Of a DNA stretch of 64,000 bases, positions 47,844 through 59,880 are shown in pieces (within the stretch, counting starts at the first letter, position 1; the number at the start of each line of letters is the position of its first letter). A model generated the notes under the pieces. It ran no database searches. It was not told the origin of the DNA and saw only the letters and a list, made by a program, of their open reading frames with translations. The stretch covers positions 51,968,386 to 52,032,385 of the forward strand of contig NC_133103.1 of the NCBI RefSeq assembly GCF_022965805.1, given 5' to 3'. A program made the translations under genes and the position numbers. Source of the stretch: Primulina eburnea (Eukaryota; Streptophyta; Magnoliopsida; Lamiales; Gesneriaceae).

Positions 47844-50080
47844 GGATGAATACCATGCCTCAGGCCAAACCTGTGTGATTGCTCAATAAGTTTTTGCAAC
47901 AACTACTTTATATCCATCATTACTTTGTGCATATGGTAACCCAAATTGTTATAGAAATCTATTGTAATCATTTATAAGCTACTTCAAACATGCATTTTAA
48001 ACTGATAAGCAATAGGAGAATTAAATGTTATAGTAGGTGCACGTCGAGCCAAGTGTTGGCCGAGTATTCACAATAAACTCTATGTATAAACAATATTTAT
48101 TTTAATAATATTTGAAATTATTATTTTGACACATCTTTATCTGTATACCCATGCTAGTTGCATAGATAAAGTCCTTGAATATACAAATAGTAGAAAGAAT
48201 ATGAGATGCTCATATGATGAGTATCATGAAACTCATATTTGGAATACTGTATATTCTAAACAGTTCTTAGTCGATTCAGCCGCCGCTAAGAAGGATATAG
48301 GCCGCTCGAGTTTGAGACTAGTATCTGCGATGTGAGTACCATGTTTCATTGGTAGGGGACATTGTGATGTCCGAGCATGCAGATAGGTGCTCCTGGTAGA
48401 GTGCACTGAACAATCCTCCATAAAGGACTTTCCAAGTGGTTCTCACTAGTTTATGGTTGTACACCATTAGTCCTTATGACCTGGGACAACATTGAGACTC
48501 TATGTGATAGCATTGCAATTTGACTTATTTACCGACTCTTTAGGGGTCATCAGGTGGCAAGGTTGGGTGTTCTATCGAAACATATAGGAGTCGATGCATT
48601 GTAGTCGGGGATTCACCGCTTACCTTTTGGTATGAATATCCTATTTGATCTCATGTATATGTAGTATGAAATCTCTGATCAGAGTATGGTGGTAATTATG
48701 AAAGAGGTTCATATATTACACCATCGATGCAACTACAACATGACACATAGTATCGATTCATTGACAACTCTCGATATACCAATGGTTGTCGAATCGGTCG
48801 GGATATATGAGTTGAAGGGACCGTACTGTACGCTAACCATAATTGAATGGTTCTTGCAGGCACTATCATTTGATACCTAGGGAATCATGTAAGTGATGCT
48901 GCTAGGCGTTTAACATGATTGGTTGGGTACTATCAGACTTGAGTTCTGACGTTTTTGTTATCAAGGTGTTGATAATTAAGAATGGAGCTATTGGGATATG
49001 CTCGTATAAGGACATGTTTAGTCCGAATCACATGGAGATGTGAACCCACAGCTAGTTGTATCAATGAACCATTGAGGGTCACACAAGTGCGAACTTTTTA
49101 GATCCCGTTGAAAAGTAAAATAGTTCAATGTGTTGACCGGCTTATAAAAGAGTTTATAAGCGTAAAAAAAAATAGAAGTATGACTTATATAAGGAGAATA
49201 TAACTTTTAATTTGAGAAAGTGTTCCTAAATTAAAAGTTGGCCAAACAAATAATGTATTTGAAAAATGTGATTTTCATAAACATTATTATGGACTAAATT
49301 AAATTAATTCAAGTGTTGAATTAATTTAACACTAGTGGGCCTAGTAGAGTCCAAATAATTAAATTAATTCAAGTGTTGAATTAATTAAATCACATTGGGT
49401 CTTGTAGAGCCCAATTGAAATAATTATTTAAACTAGTGGGCTTGAGTAAAATCAAGTAAAGTTTAAATGAGCTCAAATGTGTTTGAGACATTTAAATAAA
49501 AGTCCATGGGCCTTGTAATTGTTACAAGACCAAATAGAATGTGCATGGGGAGGTGAAAAGTTGGGAGACAACTTTTCAAGGTCCAAGGCATGGCATGCTT
49601 TTGGGACACCACAACACTTTTTCAACCACCAAGAAAATTGTTCTCCTTTCTCTCCCATCACCTTATGGCCGAAAATTTGATTTCTAATTCTCTCCAATTT
49701 TTTGCTTCTTCACTTGTTGAGGAAAGCTTAGACTTCTCAATGGAAAATGCCCTAATTTTTCTAGTACAAAATTAGGGTGGTTCTACTTTGTTAGTGGTGG
49801 ACCTAATTTTGAAGAAAAGAGTCCAAAAGCAAGGTGAAGCTTGTAGATTGTCATCCTTGAAGAGCTTAGTTGTTTATCAACTAAGTTGGAGCCAAACATC
49901 AATCTCAAGAGATTGATAGGTATATTTTTTAAAAACACCCTAAGTATGACATATTTCGTGTTTTTCGTATATGCTACACACTAGTACATTAGGGTGCTCG
50001 ATTCTTGTTGAAAACAAATTTTTAAACTTCCGTTGCGCATTCGTCCTGACGTGGCTTTCACACTATGTTAGGCATGATAT
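47844..50080. other. LTR-retrotransposon-like non-coding debris
   Basis: There is no domain-bearing frame. Long stretches (48120-49100) have the even base composition of LTR or LARD-type non-coding DNA, and are followed by a region that leads into an LTR end at 50080-50469. The family is not identified. Confidence 0.35.
49290..49440. repeat. 60-bp tandem repeat containing a perfect palindrome
   Basis: AAATTAATTCAAGTGTTGAA begins at 49301 and again at 49361 (period 60), with a more diverged third unit. AAATTAATTCAA / TTGAATTAATTT around a GTG loop makes a 12-bp-arm hairpin in each of the first two units. Confidence 0.8.
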
Positions 50081-50469
50081 GATATGTGGTTTTCGAAATT
50101 CATGTGTATTTGTTATGTATGTGCTCGAACGACCCCCACTTACTAAGTGACGACCATATATATCACTCACTCATTACTCTACCTTCCCCAGATAAATTAG
50201 AAGAGAAAATCGAGGAAGATGAACAAGACCAGTTGAGGCTGATAATAAGATGAATCAAGAAATTTAGTTTATTTTTCTTTTAGTAAGTTGTAAACGCTTC
50301 CGCATAATTTTTGTCATTCTAAGAATTTACGTTATAAAGACAATCTTATGATTGATTATGAGTAATAAACTGGTTTTTGGTTTATACTTTACTACGAGAC
50401 TTGTTTTTTTTCAATTGTGTGGTTGTAAAACAACGCCGGTGTCGACTAACTCCGGTCTTGGGGTGTGAC
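50080..50469 (+). repeat. Diverged Ty3/gypsy LTR 3' part
   Basis: It shows the same order of landmarks as the end of the gypsy LTRs at 52382 and 56258 (CCCCCACTTACTAAGT, CTTCCCCAGATAAA, GTAAACGCTTCCGCAT, AACAACGCCGGTGTCGACTA, GGGGTGTGACA) but is clearly diverged. No PBS follows, so it is a solo or truncated LTR of a related family. Confidence 0.6.
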
Positions 50470-50639
50470 ATAGGGAATGAAAAAACAATATAGAATATGC
50501 ATTTTTAACAAACATATGTAATCCAAATTATGTAATCAATAAGGGTCAATTTAGCTACAGAAGAAGTAGTTATTTTTTCTTAAGAAGAACACTTCATTAA
50601 GTCGGACTTTTTACCATTGATTTTTAAAAAATGCATAAT

Positions 50640-50920
50640 CATTTTTTATACTAGTAAAAGATGCACATGCATTGCATGTGCTATTATTATTATTTTTAAT
50701 TTGATCAAATAATATTAAATAATTAACACAAAATTATTTTCGATTTAGAAAAGTTGTTCGATTTAAAAGGAAAATTTTATTTTGATTTTTTTCTATTTAA
50801 AATATGTAGTGACTTGAAAATGTTTTAAGTATGGTAAGAAGGGTAATTATGAAATTAAATATTTTGGTGTCCTCAAAGTTAGTTATTCTAAGGCCCTCAC
50901 ACTTAATATAATAGTATAGA
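50640..50920. repeat. Possible small MITE
   Basis: Starts TATACTAGTAAAAG followed by the palindrome GCACATGCATTGCATGTGC and ends near TAATAGTATA, giving short imperfect inverted termini. No clear target duplication was found. Confidence 0.3.
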
Positions 50921-51130
50921 TTTGTATGAAGTAGCAAAATATAGCTTTTATTTTTTAAAGAGAAGCAAAACAAAAACCTAAATATCGTATTTTTAGGCTT
51001 TTGGATTTCGAGTTTTCTTAACAAAATTAAAAATTAGAATATAGTTATAATTAATTATTTTATTTACAGTATCTAATAATTGGTCATAAATGGTAATGGA
51101 AAGCTCCATTGTGGTATATATTTGAATACA

Positions 51131-51310
51131 AAACTCGTGTGAGACTGTATCATGGGTCAATTTATTTGATAAATATTTCATTTTGGATCACTCATGAAAA
51201 AACATTATTTTTATGCCAAAACTATTACTTTTTTTTATTGTAAATATGAGCCGAGTTGAACTGTTTTATGAATAAATATCCGTGAGACCGTCTCACAAGG
51301 TACTCATGTT
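51131..51310. repeat. GTGAGACCGTCTCAC-type MITE remnant
   Basis: Bounded by CGTGTGAGACTGTATCATGG on the left and CCGTGAGACCGTCTCACAAG on the right, the latter a perfect palindrome. The internal part is AT-rich with TCACTCATGAAAA. Sequences of this kind are common plant MITEs. No coding frame. Confidence 0.45.
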
Positions 51311-51917
51311 CAAAAAGCTTTCCAACACCTCTCCAAAAAAAAAAAATTTTACTTTCCAATAATTATAGTCAATGAAAATTTAAATTTTAAAAAGTTCAAC
51401 GTTTTTTTATTATAATTATTAGTAAAATTAACAAATGAATATAAGAAACTTAAAATACAATTACTGATACAACTAAATTCACTAGCTTTTGAGTTGTCAC
51501 AAGATTTATTTTCACTTTTTTCTTTTAATGAAATTCGAGTATATATAATATATTTATTAAATTTAGTGCCTCAAGGCTTTGATAATTGGTTATTGTATTG
51601 TATACTATCAAAATAAAATTCTTGGTATGAAAGTCGATCCAGGTACGAAAATATATGCGCACCCATGTCAACTAGTGGTTGTATGCAATTTCCCCTTCGA
51701 AAAACATATGAAAGTGAACCAAACTAGAAAAATCATTAAAATTTACACATAGATACAAGTACCAAACAAAAGTTGATGTTGATGCAAATTAGTCTAAAAA
51801 CTCTAAGCACATGAGGCAAAAGATTGCTGATGCTCTCAAAACAAGCAGGAAAAAAATTAAAACATAAAACACAAATGAACAAGTTAACATGATAAAACTT
51901 AATTGTAAGAATGGAAT

Positions 51918-52110
51918 TGGCATTTGGAAAGTGAAATTTTTCCTGCTGCATGGAAGCTTGTTCCATTGTGCAGCTTAGATAACACAAATGATCTTGGTGC
52001 GATGGTTTCTGATTTCATATCCAAGGTATAACTGTAATTTGCATTGTTATCTACTTATCTTATTAGGACTTTGGGACATTTCTCAAATTCATGAAATATG
52101 CTTTTGAGAA
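51918..52110 (+). pseudogene. ATM: Isolated ATM exon plus intron start
   Basis: About 190 bp match 9608-9790: the end of the ATM exon (AAWKLVPLCSLDNTNDLGAM, then VSDFISK, donor GTATAA) and part of the following intron (CTCAAATTCATGAAATATGC). This copy keeps the exon frame open, unlike the copy at 9527-9722. Neither neighbouring exon is present. It lies 270 bp left of the gypsy element. Confidence 0.8.
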
Positions 52111-52381
52111 CCTTTTTTAGCCTTCAGTTCGCGTTGTTTTTAAATATGATATTAAAAGATTTTAATTAACATTTTAAATATGATATTATTTTCAAAGTTT
52201 TGTTTCATGTTACATGAATATATTTTTTAAGAAACACATTTCATAATGGTATAGAGATAGTTTAAGAAAAAATGTTCTTTTGAAATATCGAATAAATTAT
52301 AAAATATTATTAGATTTAAAATCATGGAGTGTTTATTTAATAATATATATAATTTAAGGTGTAATTTTCAAGGCAAGAGCC

Positions 52382-53816
52382 TGTGAGAACCGAATTTTTT
52401 TTAAGATTGTAGGATTTGATATTCTTGTGTAAAATAAATAAATAATATAATGAGATATGCACCTTGGGGAATTAATTGTGAGAAATCTTTTACCAAGTCA
52501 ACAATACCTACACTTAGGCATACTAAATTTTCGAAAATAGGTAAGAAGATTTAGAAGATTAGGATATTATACAAGTTAGAAGAAATAAGGCATGATTTTG
52601 CTAGGGATTTTCGAAAAAATCCAACCATATTATATGCCAAATTATTTTACTTGATTGGTTGGAAGCAAATCATCCAAGTTGGCTCAAAATTGCTTCCCAC
52701 TTAGCAACCTAGATTTCGAACCAAATTGAGAGCAATAGATTAAGGATTAAATCCCACAATTTAAGAAGCTAAATTTTCGAGAATAGCAAGAAATAATTGA
52801 AACCAATTTATGAGATTTGGACACAAATTTTGGTAAGGATTTAGCCACCAAATTTAGCTTAACTCTCTCCCCTATAAATAGTGCATCATACCTAGCCATT
52901 CATCACACTTAAAATTCGAAAATCCCCTTGCTGAATTCTCGGAATTCAGCAGCTTTTCCTAGCCAAACTCTGCCGAAATCTTCCAAGAAAAAAATCGAGC
53001 CGTAGTGCCGCCGAGTGAGGAGCAAGGAAACGACCCACCTCCCGAAGCCAATCATCCACGTTTTTAGCAAGAAAAAATTACGGTAAGTGGGCTGTTTTAA
53101 AATTTATAATTTCGGTTTATGCACATGTGAGAAATTTCGGTTTTGTTGTTTTAAAAAAAAATACGGTCGAGTACCGTCGTTTTGTCTATACGTTTTTATG
53201 AAAGTTATTACGTTTATGTTGACACTGTGAGAATTCCCTGAAAATGGATGGAATTCCAACATATGGCCCTTAACAGTGGGATAGAACTGTTTTATGGCCT
53301 CGCCCCCTTAGAGGATTAAAACTTAGGGACTGACGTCAGTAAACCGTTCAAAGGTGAAAAATCGCAGTGTTATTATGTTATGGAATTTACGTTACGATTA
53401 TGAAAAGCATGCTTTACGTTTATGTTATGATTCGAAAATGTTATAAAACTTTTATGTTGTGTTCAAAGTCCCCCATTTACTGAGTATTCCCAAAATACTC
53501 ACCCCCCTTACGACCCTCCCCAGATAAAAACGAAGAACAGGTTGAAGAAGAAGAGTCCGAGCAGTTTTGGGGTTGGTGATTCGCAAGAATAGTAGTAGAT
53601 TTTATTCTGAATTTTCTAATTTAAAGAATTGTAAGGCGCTTCCGCATTATTTACTATTTCTTTGAATTTTGTTATTGTAAAGACATTGCTATTTCGTGGA
53701 AATTAAGATATATAAACTGGTTTCGGTTTATACTGTGCTACGAAAGGCTTGTTGTTTCGATTGTGTGATTGTTAAACAACGCCGGTGTCAACTAACCCCG
53801 ATCTCGGGGCGTGACA
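52382..53816 (+). repeat. 5' LTR of the gypsy element
   Basis: 1435 bp, TGTGAGAACC...GGGGCGTGACA. It holds a CTATAAATAG box (about 52870) with a likely transcription start some 30 bases downstream. Confidence 0.9.
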
Positions 53817-53822
53817 TTTAAG

Positions 53823-53834
53823 TGGTATCAGAGC
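53823..53834 (+). promoter_or_regulatory. Primer binding site (initiator Met tRNA type)
   Basis: TGGTATCAGAGC begins six bases after the 5' LTR end, as is usual in plant gypsy elements. Confidence 0.88.
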
Positions 53835-54768
53835 CGCCAGGTTCATAATCCGAGTGTGAAAATCGAGTTTCAAAAAAAAAAAATTATTTTTCTGAAAATT
53901 CTGGCCAAACAGGCCCTTAGCGCGCGCTGCATTTTTTGTCGATTCCGGCCTCTTCCGGTAGTATTTCTTTGATCGGAGACCAGCTCTAGGACCGCCTCGA
54001 CGAGACAAACAAAAGCCCTCAAACAATTTCAGATTTCGTGCTCGGGTGCAACCGGAATTTCGGAACTACGAATTTGGTGTACGAGCCCTAACGCCGAATC
54101 TTATTTCGTCCAATTACCCTATCAATCCTACTCCGATTTTCAATTCATTTTATCCAAACATTATACTATCCATGGGTAACGTTTTTCAACAATCAATTTT
54201 GAGATCGAACCAACGAATCGGAAACGCCCAATTTCAAGTGAGTTAACCGAGTTTGAGCGAATTCCGGCCAATTAGGTAGTTTTCCGACTGATTCTGGCCG
54301 TGCCACCACCAAGTCCGTGATTCTGACACCTTCGCCGACGTACGGCTTAGCTCCGAACATACTCCGGCGAGTCAACTCGGCCGAGTCAACGAGTCCACCC
54401 GCCGGCTTATGTCCTTCGATTTTTTTTTTCGTAGAAAACTCCGATTTCGGTTCCGTCGACTGTTCTGGAATCCTCTCGATATACCCTTCGAATCCGTATG
54501 TCTATCTCAAAACTTTTCATTTTTGGAAATTTTCGAATTTTTATTTATTTTCATTATTGAACTCTATATGAATCTGACATTTTATTATGTCATATTTCAT
54601 TCAGTACATTTATTTCATTTAGATTGGTCATGTTCATTTATTTTTGTTCTGCTTGAGAAATCAATAAAATATTTTATTCGTTCCATTGATTTCAATTTAC
54701 TTCTACGCAATCTATTGTATGAACTTTACTCGTACAACAAATTCTTAGAAACGTTCAAATTGTAGGAA

Positions 54769-56230
54769 ATGGCCGGTAGACCTCCAAGGCAAAACCGCAA
54801 CCCCCGTTATGCTAACAACAACAACAACAACACTAATGAAGAAGGCAACGGACCTCCACCTCAGTTCAATCTCAATCAAGCGGACCTAATGGCTATAGCC
54901 ACGATCGTGGCGACGACACTTCAGGGGTTAGTAAACCCCAACGCCAATCAACCACCACCACCACCACCACAGCACGGAGTCAAGTTCCATTACGAGTCCC
55001 TCCATAAGAACAGGTGCCCAACTTTCAGTGGCGCTGCCGACCCTAAGGTTAGCCAGAGTTGGCTGAAAAGTGTGGAGACTCAGCTGCGACTGTTGGAAGT
55101 CCCGGATGCACTGAAAGTGGACGTGATAGTGCCATTCCTGGAAGATCGAGCAAGCAAGTGGTGAGAAGCAATCTCGCCAGCCATGACAGCTGCATGACCA
55201 ATCACGTGGCAACACTTTAAGGAAGCTTTCCTGAAACAGTATTACCCCGCCGAGGTCAGACTACAAAAACTAAGTGAGTTTGAGAATTTCAGTCAAGCTC
55301 CCGACATGTCAGTTGTGGAATACACCTCCCAGTTCAACGCCTTAGGATCTTATGCTCCGGCAATTATGGCGGATGAAGTTCTAAAATTGCACCGCTTCAA
55401 GAAGGGGTTGAACAGCAGGATCCAATCAGCCCTAGCAGTCTACCAACCGACGAATTTTTCCGACCAGATGGGCGCAGCTATCCGAGCTGAAACTGATATC
55501 CAGCGCAGAGAGAAAGAATTTAGGAACAAAAGGCCTATGAATGATCAGCCCCCTCATGGCAGTCAGTCGTTCAAGAAACCGAACCATTCCGGCGAACCAT
55601 CTAAAGGGCCTTCGCCTGCCTCAGGATACCAGGCCATTAAGCCTTGCCAAACTTGCCACTTACGCCACCTGGGAGAATGTCGCAGAGCCAGCGGCGTCTG
55701 CTTCGGATCCGGAAAACCAGGACACCGTATGGCAGATTGTCCAGCCGCCAGCAACAAAACAACTGGACCAGGTAAAGGAGACGGGTCAAGCTCAGGGACG
55801 AATGCCAATAAACCACGGGAGAACAAACCAAATGCCAGGGTGTTTGCCATGACGCAGGAGGAGGCAGATGATGCAAGCGTTGTTGTGTCAGGTACCATAT
55901 TTATTCAGCAAATGCCTGCTTATGTGTTAATTGACTGTGGTGACATACATTCTTTATATCTAAGAGTTTGGTAAGAAGTTAGGACGTAAGCTCGATAAGC
56001 TAACCGAACCTTTCCGAATAGACACGCCTACTAGTAGAGCCATTGAAACTGACGAAATTAAAGAGTTTGAAAAATCAGTATTTTTAGAGCCGACCTGATA
56101 CAGTTGATCATGGTCGATTTCGATATCATCTTAAGAATGGACTGGTTAGCAAGAAACAATGCGGTAGTAGATTGTAAGGGAAAGGAATAGCTCTACCTAT
56201 TTGGAGACCCAGCCAACTCAAGTTTCGAGT
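54769..56230 (+). pseudogene. Gypsy gag-protease frame with two nonsense codons and a deletion
   Basis: ATG 54769 (MAGRPPRQNRNPRYANN, then an Asn-rich and Pro-rich N-terminus) opens a retrotransposon gag domain (PF03732 type; SWLKSVETQLRLL). TGA codons lie at 55162-55164 and 55195-55197; the same frame continues to 55974. The zinc knuckle (about 55699-55740) reads CFGSGKPGHRMADC, with Ser where the second Cys should be. The protease motif near 55930 reads LIDCGDIHS instead of a D(S/T)G(A/S) site. Frameshifts follow near 55955 and 56095, then a post-protease segment (MDWLARNNAVVDC) runs straight into a short C-terminal tail. A 0.93-kb untranslated leader precedes it. No catalytic function remains. 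Confidence 0.82.
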
Positions 56231-56257
56231 ACGAAACTTCTCATAAGGAGGGAGGGA

Positions 56258-57692
56258 TGTGAGAACCGAATTTTTTTTAAGATTGTAGGATTTGATATTC
56301 TTGTGTAAAATAAATAAATAATATAATGAGATATGCACCTTGGGGAATTAATTGTGAGAAATCTTTTACCAAGTCAATAATACCTACACTTAGGCATACT
56401 AAATTTTCGAAAATAGGTAAGAAGATTTAGAAGATTAGGATATTATACAAGTTAGAAGAAATAAGGCATGATTTTGCTAGGGATTTTCGAAAAAATCCAA
56501 CCATATTATATGCCAAATTATTTTACTTGATTGGTTGGAAGCAAATCATCCAAGTTGGCTCAAAATTGCTTCCCACTTAGCAACCTAGATTTCGAACCAA
56601 ATTGAGAGCAATAGATTAAGGATTAAATCCCACAATTTAAGAAGCTAAATTTTCGAGAATAGCAAGAAATAATTGAAACAAATTTATGAGATTTGGACAC
56701 AAATTTTGGTAAGGATTTAGCCACCAAATTTAGCTTAACCCTCTCCCCTATAAATAGTGCATCATACCTAGCCATTCATCACACTTAAAATTCGAAAATC
56801 CCCTTGCTGAAATCTCGGAATTCAGCAGCTTTTCCTAGCCAAACTCTGCCGAAATCTTCCAAGAAAAAAATCGAGCCGTAGTGCCGCCGAGTGAGGAGCA
56901 AGGAAACGACCCACCTCCCGAAGCCAATCATCCACGTTTTTAGCAAGAAAAAATTACGGTAAGTGGGCTGTTTTAAAATTTATAATTTCGGTTTATGCAT
57001 ATGTGAGAAATTTCGGTTTTGTTGTTTTAAAAAAAAAATACGGTCGAGTACCGTCGTTTTGTCTATACGTTTTTATGAAAGTTATTACGTTTATGTTGAC
57101 ACTGTGAGAATTCCCTGAAAATGGGTGAAATTCCAACATATGGCCCTTAACAGTGGGATATAACTGTTTTATGGCCTCGCCCCCTTAGAGGATTAAAACT
57201 TAGGGACTGACGTCAGTAAACCGTTCAAAGGTGAAAAATCGCATTGTTATTATGTTATGGAATTTACGTTACGATTATGAAAAGCATGCTTTACGTTTAT
57301 GTTATGATTCGAAAATGTTATAAAACTTTTATGTTGTGTTCAAAGTCCCCCATTTACTGAGTATTTCCAAAATACTCACACCCTTACGACCCTCCCCAGA
57401 TAAAAACGAAGAACAGGTTGAAGAAGAAGAGTCCGAGCAGTTTTGGGGTTGGTGATTCGCAAGAATAGTAGTAGATTTTATTCTGAATTTTCTAATTTAA
57501 AGAATTGTAAGACGCTTCTGCATTATTTACTATTTCTTTGAATTTTGTTATTGTAAAGACATTGCTATTTCGTGGAAATTATGATATATAAACTGGTTTC
57601 GGTTTATACTGTGGAACGAAAGGCTTGTTGTTTCGATTGTGTGATTGTTAAACAATGCCGGTGTCAACTAACCCCGATCTCGGGGCGTGACA
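56258..57692 (+). repeat. 3' LTR of the gypsy element
   Basis: 1435 bp, the same length and ends as the 5' LTR, followed by GAGCC. Confidence 0.9.
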
Positions 57693-57733
57693 GAGCCAAA
57701 ATCAGATTTGTATTTATTTTTAATACAAATTTT

Positions 57734-57774
57734 TTATTATTATTATTATTATTATTATTGTTATTATTATTATT
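57734..57774. repeat. (TTA)n microsatellite
   Basis: About 13 TTA/ATT units with one TTG interruption, just right of the gypsy target duplication. Confidence 0.9.
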
Positions 57775-57899
57775 TACAAGTCTTTACCTTGCAACGTTAA
57801 TATATTAAGATGCCATTATATACGGTAAAGTTTAACGTACAAATTCCATAAAAAGAGTTCAACTTTCCATATCTGACTTCTACCCGCTCTCTTTCACGC

Positions 57900-58204
57900 T
57901 CCTCTTCTTGAGTTTATAAATACCCCTACGCCCGCCCGTAACCGAGTTCTTCCTCCTCGAGCATCTCTTGATTCTACAGCCATTTCTCTGTAAAGAAACC
58001 CTCTCCTCCCCGAGACATCTCTTGATTCTACCGCCATTTTTTTGTTAACATTGATTCAGAGAATGTTAATTTTTTTTAATCTTTTGATTAGTGATCATTT
58101 TAGGAAGGGGTTAAGTTGTTGAATACATGGTTGGAAACCCAGATCTGTAGATATTTGTCCGATAACTTGAGTGCTCAAGCCTAACGAAGTTCTACACTGT
58201 AAGC
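57900..58204 (+). promoter_or_regulatory. Promoter/5'-UTR-like DNA before the N-terminal ATM exons
   Basis: TATAAATA at 57915-57922 is followed by C/T-rich DNA typical of plant 5' UTRs. CATCTCTTGATTCTAC occurs twice about 51 bp apart (57962 and 58015), each followed by GCCATTT, a local tandem duplication. The ATG of the ATM frame is at 58205. The gypsy element ends only 220 bp upstream of the TATA box. Confidence 0.5.
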
Positions 58205-59880
58205 ATGTACAACCGCTTGCAAGAATTTGTTGTTTTTATAGCTTCTGATGAAATTGATGGCGTGCAGTTGCTTACTGCTTTTTTTGTGCTGCTGGACTTG
58301 CCTTTTCTTGTCAAAATATCAATTCATTGTGTATCATACGATATCTCATCTAGCGAGAAGAGATTACCGAAATTAATTTTTGCAAAGACTCATCCCAGGA
58401 TGATGGGTGTTCAGGTTAGTTTGAAGTTTTTGTTTCTTTCAGTAAATGAAAGCAATCTGATAATGTTGTTTATTCACAAAATTTCGTGTAGTGAATAGCT
58501 TGGATAATTTTGTAATTTGAATGAATTTTGACATATCCAACTATCTGCGACTAAATATTGATAAAAATTTATCAAACAAGGGTGATGCTTGAATTTGTTT
58601 TCGACATGATTAGTGTTATGCCTTTGGTTATTTTATGGGGTCACACTTAGGGTTAAGTAAACATGTCACTTGATGCATTGATAAGTCTGCCATTCACTAA
58701 CTTGACATCTATGTGACTCTCGTTGCCTTGAAGTGTCGGGCTACCTCAGAGGATCTCCAACCGGGCGAATTCCACGTTTCAAGTTTCAAGTTGAAGCAAC
58801 AACATTGTGCATAGCCAATTCAATAGCACTGAAACACTTTCTTTTACTCTTTTTGTTTCTTAATTGTGTTAATTTTTTTAAAATATTTTAAATTATTTGA
58901 TTTAATATGAAGAACATCAACATAACATAAAATAATAAAAATCAAGTTTTAATAATCCCGTAAGTCGGATCTAGATACTACTTTATCTTGGAAAAGTGTT
59001 CCAAGAGTTGATAGTTGCTTGTCGGCAAATGGATCCTTGCTTTAAAATGTCGTAAAGTTCTGTTCTCATTATGTTGTGCCAATCATGGACAGATCTTGTG
59101 ATTCTCTACATGGAAACATGTCTGAGTGCAGAAAATGTCGGTCGATTGAACCCAAAAGAAGAGGTTTTCTGCTCCACCTTGACACGACATCCACTTATTG
59201 AAAACCCGACTGGAGATATTCCCGATGATCTTCAAGATAACATTATTTTGGGCTTTGTTGGAATTTTTTCTCATCCAAGGTAACACGTCGATGTTTTTTT
59301 AGTCATGTTCCACCTTACAGATTTCTTATAGTTATGATATTGCAATAATTGACAAATGGATAATTTTTTTTCCTTTTGCATGTTAGGGATGAGGTAAAAA
59401 TTTCTCGCAAGCTTGTGGAGTGCATCCATACATATTTATTATAGGAAAGACCAAATTTAGGTGGCAAATCCCTGGAAATTCATCAAGCAATAAATCATTT
59501 CGTGTTTCGGTACTGGTTTGCAACTCATGATCAAAGTCTAAATGTATCTTGAGCAATATTGAATTGATTTTTTGATTTGTAGTAAAACATTTGCAATACT
59601 TCTAATTTGTCCTTCATCAACAGGATTCTCTTATTTGCTATGGGAAGTTGCAAGTAAGTTTAACTAGGGCTGTGGATGACGGTTCTCTTTTACTAGAACA
59701 ACACGTGGATGTGAATAATCATGTGATGAGCAAGTACCTTGATCAAATGAGCACATCCAGTGCCAATGTGTGTTCCTGTAGTCTATTTGTCTCTACCCTG
59801 TGTGGTGGATGCATTCATATTTTCTTATTCTTTTAATTTCTTTAATATCAATACCTCTTCATCGAAGGAGAGGAGAGCTT
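58205..59880 (+). pseudogene. ATM: ATM N-terminal exons, degenerate
   Basis: Exon 58205-58414 opens with an ATG and LQEFVVFIASDE, like the VQEIV...SSD start of plant ATM. It then skips some 40 residues and reads SEKRLPKLIFAKT. Exon about 59075-59279 gives LNPKEEVFCSTLTRHPLIEN and NIILGFVGIFS. Exon 59387-59543 gives ISRKLVECIHTYLL, a TAG stop at 59442-59444, then SLEIHQAINHFVFRYW in the same frame. Exon 59624-59770 gives YGKLQVSLTRAVDDGSLLLE and DQMSTSS. Near 59865 SSKERRAS recalls the next exon. The order matches ATM residues about 1-300. An exon expected between 58414 and 59075 is missing. It is a decayed partial copy, separate from the one at 460-9979. Confidence 0.8.

Larger units (their letters stand above)
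52382..57692 (+). mobile_element. Tekay/Del-type Ty3/gypsy element, internally deleted, gag only
   Basis: 5311 bp with 1435-bp LTRs (TGTGAGAACC...GGGGCGTGACA) and exact TSD GAGCC (52377-52381, 57693-57697). It has a PBS at 53823 and a polypurine tract AAGGAGGGAGGGA at 56245-56257. The internal part is only 2.4 kb: leader, gag, zinc knuckle and part of a protease, then a jump to what looks like the last residues of a chromodomain-type C-terminus (SSFEYETSHKEGGM). RT, RNase H and integrase are missing. The LTRs differ at roughly 17 positions by eye, so it is older than the Sirevirus. Confidence 0.88.

Noticed and set aside
57572..57808. Open frame ending in a leucine run
   Set aside because: It crosses the end of a gypsy LTR into a (TTA)n microsatellite.
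10000..58000. One ATM gene with a giant transposon-filled intron
   Set aside because: The right-hand exons are N-terminal, not C-terminal, an intact unrelated gene lies between, and both parts carry stops.
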